Assembly: GCA_019321725.1 (NCBI GenBank)
Contig: CM033121.1
Coordinates: 8,184,001 to 8,248,000, forward strand
From: Paulownia fortunei
Taxonomy: Eukaryota > Streptophyta > Magnoliopsida > Lamiales > Paulowniaceae
Direction of reading: 5' to 3'
DNA: 64,000 nucleotides
The translations under genes and the position numbers were made by a program. Positions 57,480 through 64,000 of the stretch are shown piece after piece. How positions within the stretch are numbered: the stretch's first letter is position 1; each line of letters starts with the position of its first letter. The notes under the pieces are model-generated. The model was not told the DNA's origin and ran no database searches. It saw only the letters and a program-made list of their open reading frames with translations.

Positions 57480-58550
57480 CTGAGTTCACTTAGGACAGAA
57501 GTAAATAGTCTAGTATTTTGGTTTTATCCTTGTCCTTGTTTTACTTAGAATGTCTGGGATTGGGACAGGTCAAGGGATATCCACCCTCAGTAAATTGTGC
57601 AACTCAATAATGTGCTTCATATCAAGTTATTCACAGCCAGAAAGAATTTGAAATCAGAATTTACAAGAACTGGATTTCAAGTCCACTCATCGCCTCAAAG
57701 TCTTATAATGACGCAGTACGGGACGGTTTCATCACGTAAGAAAACTCAATCTGCTCCCATTAACATTGTTAACAAAAAATTTGATGATACTACTAAGATG
57801 TGTTTATATAACCAAGATGTGTTTTACCTTGGTAGTTGGTGAATGGGATTATATACTAGTCAAGATTAATTTGTTAATATCAGTTTCGTTGTATGTGACT
57901 TAGGGATGAAGGTTAAATTACCAATATGCCCCCAATGCTGCTACCCAATATTCTTTGTTAATTACACAAAATTCTTGCCTGAATATGGTATGACCACACC
58001 CACAAGTATAACTATAACTATTTTATATTTATTCACTTTTAATTAAAGTATATGTCAATCATATGATAAATGTAAATATACTAGCCACGGTTGTGTCAAA
58101 CCAAGTTTGGTGTAAAAAATTCTCGTTAATTACTTGCATGAATTTATCTAATTTCAGTTTTTTTACTTCGTAACAGCCTATTTAACTACATTAGAGGCAA
58201 CAACATTCCAAGAATAGATTGGAATATGACAGCGCCAGTTCTGGTTGACATTCTTCCTAAATCTTCCTTTGACGTGTACTTTCCAAAATAACCTTCCAGC
58301 CCCCTACGGGGACCAACATATTAAGCCGGTGAAGCTGCCCCGAAGGAAGTTCGCCGCCGTGACAAGGTTCAGTGGCTACCTCAACGATTCAAACATTGCG
58401 TCGGAGCTGGCGACCTTGAAGAAAAGCCTGCAGGGCACACCCTGGCAGTCGGCGGCGGCGTCACCGGATTTCAGCGCTGCCGATTACAATCCGCCGTGGC
58501 AACTGAAAGACCGTGTGAATGAAATCATTATGTGGTTTGACAAGAACTAA
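57480..58550 (+). pseudogene. SOUL heme-binding gene, broken copy C
   Basis: Both exons of the SOUL gene are present. The start codon is CTG (57480-57482), exon 1 (to about 57735) has lost one T in the signal-peptide region, has two premature stops (about 57547 and 57607) and a small deletion, but keeps the donor GTAAGAAAA. Exon 2 starts about 58176 after an ACAG acceptor. It has a 17-bp deletion in the YVPEKF region near 58270 that shifts frame. From 58275 to the stop at 58548 the frame is fully open and close to the intact gene, including KLPRRKFAAVTRFSGYLND, which is unchanged. The promoter was moved 7 kb away by the MULE. It cannot make the whole protein. Confidence 0.9.
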
Positions 58551-58584
58551 TTTTAAGTTTGTAGATTGGTTTTAGCTTTAAGCT

Positions 58585-58860
58585 TGTACCGCCGTGTACC
58601 ACATTCAACACACTCTCACTTCTTTAAGCACACAAGCCGCACTCGAAAGCATCAAATACAGTGTCAAAACAACAGCATTAGCAAGCAGCGCAACGGTACA
58701 AGGGTTCTCCGTTGCCACTACCTACAACCTCGCTGCCTTAGAGATCTGCCGGATCTTGTGCCTCCTTCCAATGTCAGTCAGGCTTTCGTTCCTCCCTCAT
58801 TAAGGCGTTCGAACGAAAAAAATATTGGGAAAACTAAGAGTGAGTTTAGATACTTGGGAA
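58585..58860 (+). repeat. SOUL-unit downstream segment, copy C
   Basis: Matches 40845-41180. Two overlapping open frames (58566-58907 and 58594-58803) lie here, but the other copy has stops in both, so they are probably not genes. Confidence 0.7.
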
Positions 58861-60164
58861 ATGATGGTCGATTTACAAGAGTTGAACTCTTTCTCTTTGA
58901 GATTTAATTATTGTCATTAGAGTTATGGATAGTAACAGTATCTAAAGAGTGGTTATGGACCATTTCTTTAGATAGTAACAGTAAACCTACAAAAATATTA
59001 TCAACTCTCTAACAATGCATAGATGAGAACACCTATTTATAATTATTGAAAAGTTGTGATTAATAAGTATAACTATTAAAAAGATGGAACTAATTCGAGT
59101 GACATGTTTGTCTTTTTGTACTATCACTATACAGTCACATTCTTTCATAGAGCCAACAGTTGATTGGTACCACGTGTCACACATTAAATAGTTCCACTTA
59201 TAGTATTCAGATTGTAAGGAAATAAATTTTAAAAAAAATTATAAAGAAATTCTTAATTTATTTTATATAAAATGATATATACTCGATTCCATAAAAACCA
59301 AAACTCAAGCATAGATTGGGTCGGGCTAGCCGACCACGCGCATATGGGCATTGGTCCAAACCTATTAGAATGTAGGTCATCTCGCTTCCAAAGATCCCTT
59401 GAGGCCCAAACCAAGTGTCAAACTTGGATTGTATAAGGTGGTCTAAAAATCTTTTTAATTTTCAATGTGGGATGGATAACTTTTCATCTTCCCATCATTT
59501 TCTAATTCAATAATTTAGATCATTTCAGATAGTTTACTTTTTTATTTTAATTTTTTATTCATCCGAAATTAGTTTTAAGCAATTAAGTATACTATACTTA
59601 TCTGCTAGCGGAAAAGTTTTTATTAAGCCAAAAAATTCTCATAATCAATAAATGAAAACTACTTAAATAATTGGTCAAAGTTTGGCCAAAATCGAAGTTT
59701 AAAACTAATTTTCAACAATCCTGCACATGAATAAAATTAATGCATGTAACTATGCATACGCTGAAGAGAGTTCAAAACAAAAAGTTATTTCATCAGGAGG
59801 GGTAGCTTGTGCTTTGAACTTTCATGAGTGGAATACATTGGATTTATTTAACTAATCATTGAACATAATGTCTTGAACTATTCAGTTGTTAGTGTGGACA
59901 AAGACAACAGTACCCATATAATAACTTCGCTAACACCTATGGTTCCCATGGTGTGTCCTTTTTAGCCTTGAAAAACTTCTTGAATTCATAAGTGTTAAAT
60001 AGAGAAGCAGTCATACTTTACTCTTATGTAGGTGATCTCCTATCAAGAGTATCCTATCATATTTCATTTGACAGTATAGGAATCATTAACAGTATAGCTG
60101 AACCTCACTACATATAAAATATAGCACTTATCTATCATAGGAATGGATAGGAGTTAAGTTCCAA
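58861..60164. other. AT-rich DNA, may include the copia 3' LTR
   Basis: No gene seen. The stretch 59290-59500, read on the minus strand, has a CCCACATTGAAAA motif and a leader-like composition often found in copia LTRs. With no second LTR in the window it cannot be bounded. Confidence 0.35.
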
Positions 60165-63100
60165 GTGCTTATGAATTTTCATAATTTAGTTGTCCTATTA
60201 AACCAAGATCTTTGGATCTTCAGCCACCAAGGTTATGTTACCTTTACGAGGATTCTTAATTTATACGCTTTAAGTCAATTCCCCTTGATAAGCAATATAC
60301 TTGATCTTTGTGTAGACCTTTCGTTAATAGATTCGCAAGATTCTTCTTTCATTTCACATCTGAGGTGGAGATAATTTAGAGATCATTGTCTTATGATACT
60401 ATGTCTCCAATGTATATTAATAGAAAAAAATTAAACAACCTACTTTATGCCCATTCGATAGCACCATTCGATAGCCGACTGACTATCACCTATGTATTAT
60501 AATTGCAAGCACCAGCTTAAGCCAATAAATAATATCCTCTAAAAGATTATGGAGTCATTCTCCTTATTCTCCATATTTAGCCAAAAGTATGAACTCTTAC
60601 TCCATCATGATCAAGCTATACAAGTTTATTTTGCAGATTTTCATGATACAACTGCACCATTAATGGTGAAAATATAATACTAGTAGACTTAGAGTCTTTC
60701 GCATTTGATTTCCAACTCGCATTACTATATCCTCCATGAAATTGGATATCTTGTATAATGTAATCAATAATCTAAGGTGAATCTTAAATACTTAAGAACC
60801 CTAATCATTGTCTTTCAATGGTCATTACTTAAACTCCTAGTAAATCTACTTAGTAACTGATTGTGTATGTAACATCCAAATGCATGGAGTTCATGATGTA
60901 AATTAACTTGTCAATTATCTAAAAATACTTTAATTATGATATGGGCTCACCATAAAGTCTACTGGTGTTTTAACTAAGGAACTATCATACACATTAAACT
61001 TCTTAAGTATCATCTCAATACAATGAGATTGAGATAGAAAAAAACCATAGTGATCTTGATCCCTAATATAATATTTGCTACGCCAATATCTTCATGTCAA
61101 AGTATTTTGTCAACATTTTCTTGTAGTCATGATGATATCATAATCACTATCCATAATTAGCATGTCGTCAATATAAAGATAGATAATAATATAAGCATTT
61201 ATGTTTTTTATATAAATATATTTGTCACACTCATTAATTTTAAATCATTTGACAACATTGTTTGTCAAATTTCTCGTGTCTTTGTTTTGGTGCTTGCTTA
61301 AGACCGCACAATAACTTAATGAATATGCACACATTTTTATCTTATCCAAGTACAACACCTTAGATTGTTCCATGTAGATTTTTTGTTCTAATTCACCATT
61401 AAGAAAAGCCTTCTTAACATCCTTCTGATGTATCTCAAGATTATGCAATAAGACAATTGCAATGAGTACTCTAATGAATGTGATTCTTGTCATTTGTTTA
61501 AAGAATTCAAGGCCTTTTTTTTTTGTTTAAACCTTTTGCTACCTGTTTGGCCTTATGTTTATCAATACATTCATATGCTTTATATTTTCTTTTGAGAATT
61601 CTTTTGCAACCCAACAACTTATTATCCAGTGGGATATCTACCAAGTTCTAGGTATGATTTTGCATAATGGACTCTAGTTACTATGGTAGTCTATTCTAGA
61701 ATTGAGCTTCTAGTTTTTTTTAGTGATTTTTTTTTTAAATTCGAACCTTCAAATATGGAGAAGGGGGAAGGACAGAATTCGAACCCCTGACCTCATCTAG
61801 AAGAGGTGAGGTCAGGTACCACTACTCCTAACAAGTGTTGGTAGAATGAGTTTCTAGACTTGACTTTATTTTCTAAACATCTATGTTAGAGAATTCGAAC
61901 CAAAGGTTTTAGCTGCTTTTGTCCTCTTACCATGTATTGCTTCTTCATCAAATTTGATAAGTACTACTTGCAAACTCATAAGTTCTTTCATAAAAACTAA
62001 TTTTTATTTTTTTTTTGTAATGTTTGATTCTGAGCAAAATTCTTTAAATAGTGTTTCCTATTCTCCAACTCTATCGCTATGAATAATTTTTATTCATTTG
62101 CTAAATTGATTTTCAACCTCATTCTTATAATATTTAAATGTTCCTAAAGCCTCATCTTTGCTTTTTAGAAAAATATAGATAATAGTATCTTGTGCAATCA
62201 CCGATAATAGTAATAAAGTACTTTTTTCATCTCTAGTTTTCACAAATATTAAATCATAGGTTTCACTATGAACTAATTATAGAGGTGTCGTGTTTCTTTA
62301 AAAAAGAAACAATACTTTGGCTAACTTAGCCTCTATACAAACTCACATTTATAATGAAGATCAACTATAAATGAATGCAATAAATCTAAATTTACTAATC
62401 TGCGTAGAGTGTTGAAATTAGCATGTCATAATATAACATGCCACAAATTTGAATACTTGAACAAATAAGTAGAAGATGTAATTTTATTGCTTTCAATATC
62501 ATGAAGTACACACAATAATTACATTCATTTTAAATAGTTAATTGACTAGTACCCATTCCCTATTAACGACCCATTCTTGGTGAGTATAAATTTATCAGAC
62601 TGAAATACTAGCCTAACTCATTCTTGATCAGTAATGAGCCAGATACCAATTTCATTCATATATCTAGAACATGTAGCCATCAACTAATGTTAGGTGCATG
62701 CTCGAGGTCATCTTTAGCATCTCTTTTCCCAATCTGGTAGTATTAAAAGTTGATAAGTTGCCCATGTATAGCCTTTTTTCCATTGATCAGAATGTAAGAT
62801 GAAAATATTTCCTTTTCATAACAAATGTGGCACGTTATGCCTATGTCAGCCCACCATTCTCTCGAGTTATCCACCAAATTAGTATCAAACACAACTGTCG
62901 AGAGCATGAAGCTTGACATGTCAATTGGCACATTCTTATCATCAGTCACATGCAACTAATCCTAATTGCCTTTCTTTGAAAGTTAGTAGTCTTTCGCATT
63001 TTGATTCGACTTGCCACAATTCTAGTAGTTTCTTTTGAACTTCTTAGCCTTACATTTACCATTGCTAGGGTACTTTCTCTTGTTGCTAGTTTTTATATTT

Positions 63101-64000
63101 GGCTTAACTATATTGGCCTTAGCCTACATTGACAGTTTTCATCACAAAGGTATGTGTTTGAACTTAGCAGAATGTGATGGACTGATTTGCATAAGAAATT
63201 TTGTATTTAAAGCATTTAGGGTGAATATGGCCAAATAGATTATAAAAATGACAAATGAGAAAAAACCATTTTCGCCATTCGCCAGTGTGAAACAAGTTTC
63301 TTACCAAAGTCAATGGTTGGTTCAGGAGTTGCTATTTTTTTTACAAACACGGTCTTAGAATTTGAGTTTTTACCAGTGTAGCCTAGACCATGGTGATCCT
63401 TACTTTATTTTTCTATGAAGAGAATCTGGTCAATCTAGCCTTTCTTGAGTTAAGCCTCTTTATTAGTTTTTTCAGTGTTTTCCAACTCCATTCTGGTCTC
63501 ATGAAGTTTCTTTTCCTTCTTAGTAATAAGAAGTTCATATTTAATTATTTCACCTTTCATTGCTCCTTTTTCTTTGATTAGTACAAGAATCAGTTCTTCT
63601 AACTTATTGATTTTACATATTTAAGCCATTTTTAGAACATCTAATTATACATCTGCTGGATATCTTTAGGGCTGGGCTCTTCATCATCACTATTACCTTC
63701 ACAATCCATGTTGCTTAAGACTTCTTGAAAATACTTCACTACTACCCCGGATGATGTAATAGGGTTTTTTGTATCATGTCCTAATGTTGTGGCATTACTA
63801 GTTGAAGTTGCAACATAACTAGTAGCTATACACAGCTATGTTTGAAGTTTGGTATTCTTGGTCACAAAATAAAAGGCCACATAGTTACTAAATTCTTCAT
63901 CATCTTGACTTCTTTCATCATCATCTTGACTTCCCACAGAGTTTTCATCACTCCATGTCATATAGAGTGAACCTCCCATCTTTTTAAGAATGTTAGCACA
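60165..64000 (-). pseudogene. Ty1/copia gag-pol relic, 5' end outside the window
   Basis: Read on the minus strand from the right edge: gag, with a decayed zinc knuckle (NCGKSNQNAKDY near 63030-62990); protease region at 62955-62743, with REWWADIGITCHIC where the active DSGA/DTGA motif is expected; integrase remnants at 62600-61650, interrupted by a SINE; reverse transcriptase at 61493-61245 (LHNLEIHQKDVKKAFLNGEL, then IYMEQ); and RNase H remnants at 60750-60200. This order (integrase before RT) is diagnostic for Ty1/copia. Stops occur throughout. The 5' LTR would be right of the window. It is not the same copy as the fragment at 41880-42995. Confidence 0.85.
61714..61842 (-). mobile_element. 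tRNA-derived SINE in the copia relic
   Basis: On the minus strand, a 129-bp segment has an A-box-like AGGAGTAGTGG (about 61830-61820), a B box GGTTCGAATTC (about 61780-61770) about 40 bp further, and A-rich runs at its 3' end (61738-61714). Flanking AGAATTGAGCTTCTAG (61698-61713) and AGAATGAGTTTCTAG (61843-61857) form a target duplication of about 15 bp. These are the features of a plant SINE copied by LINE machinery. Confidence 0.75.

Noticed and set aside
58566..58907. 113-codon frame downstream of the broken SOUL gene
   Set aside because: The homologous segment at 40845-41180 has stops in this frame, and no family is recognised.

Overview
This is a window of plant nuclear DNA, almost certainly from a eudicot. 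It is AT-rich, has two plant-type host genes (one with a GT-AG intron), and is otherwise filled with degraded retrotransposons and DNA transposons, many nested. I cannot name the species. Only two host genes look functional: the 5' part of a trihelix repressor gene (ASR3-like, 1-656, minus strand, running off the left edge) and a two-exon SOUL/heme-binding-protein gene (32558-33883, plus strand).

Layout. 1-3286: the ASR3-like gene and its upstream DNA. 3287-6953: an old LTR retroelement (minus) holding only a gag relic and two kinds of tandem repeat. 7385-8852, 29716-34000 with 40845-41180, and 48903-50381 with 57447-58860: three copies of one SOUL-gene unit, of which only the middle one is intact. 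9196-27840: a hAT transposon whose transposase gene is split by an Athila-like Ty3 element (11558-24872, 5-bp duplication CAATA). The 5' LTR of that element is itself split by a further LTR-type insertion (12288-17355, duplication GATTA). 35188-35620: a short CACTA-type element. 35808-40634: a Ty3 element with two LTRs. 41880-42995: a Ty1/copia fragment. 43000-48700: a 3'-truncated Tat-lineage Ty3 element. 50382-57446: a 7-kb Mutator-like element (MULE) with a MURA-type transposase and a plant-mobile-domain gene. 60165-64000: a Ty1/copia element (minus) carrying a SINE.

The most interesting items are: a LONELY GUY (LOG, cytokinin-activating enzyme) coding sequence captured without introns between the integrase and 3' LTR of the Athila-like element; the MULE, which inserted about 25 bp upstream of a SOUL start codon with a clean 9-bp duplication and carries GCGC-containing subterminal repeats; and the SOUL cluster, where the broken copy keeps an open, GC-rich second half of exon 2. 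No tRNA, rRNA or CRISPR locus was seen. Almost all transposon genes here carry stops and frameshifts.
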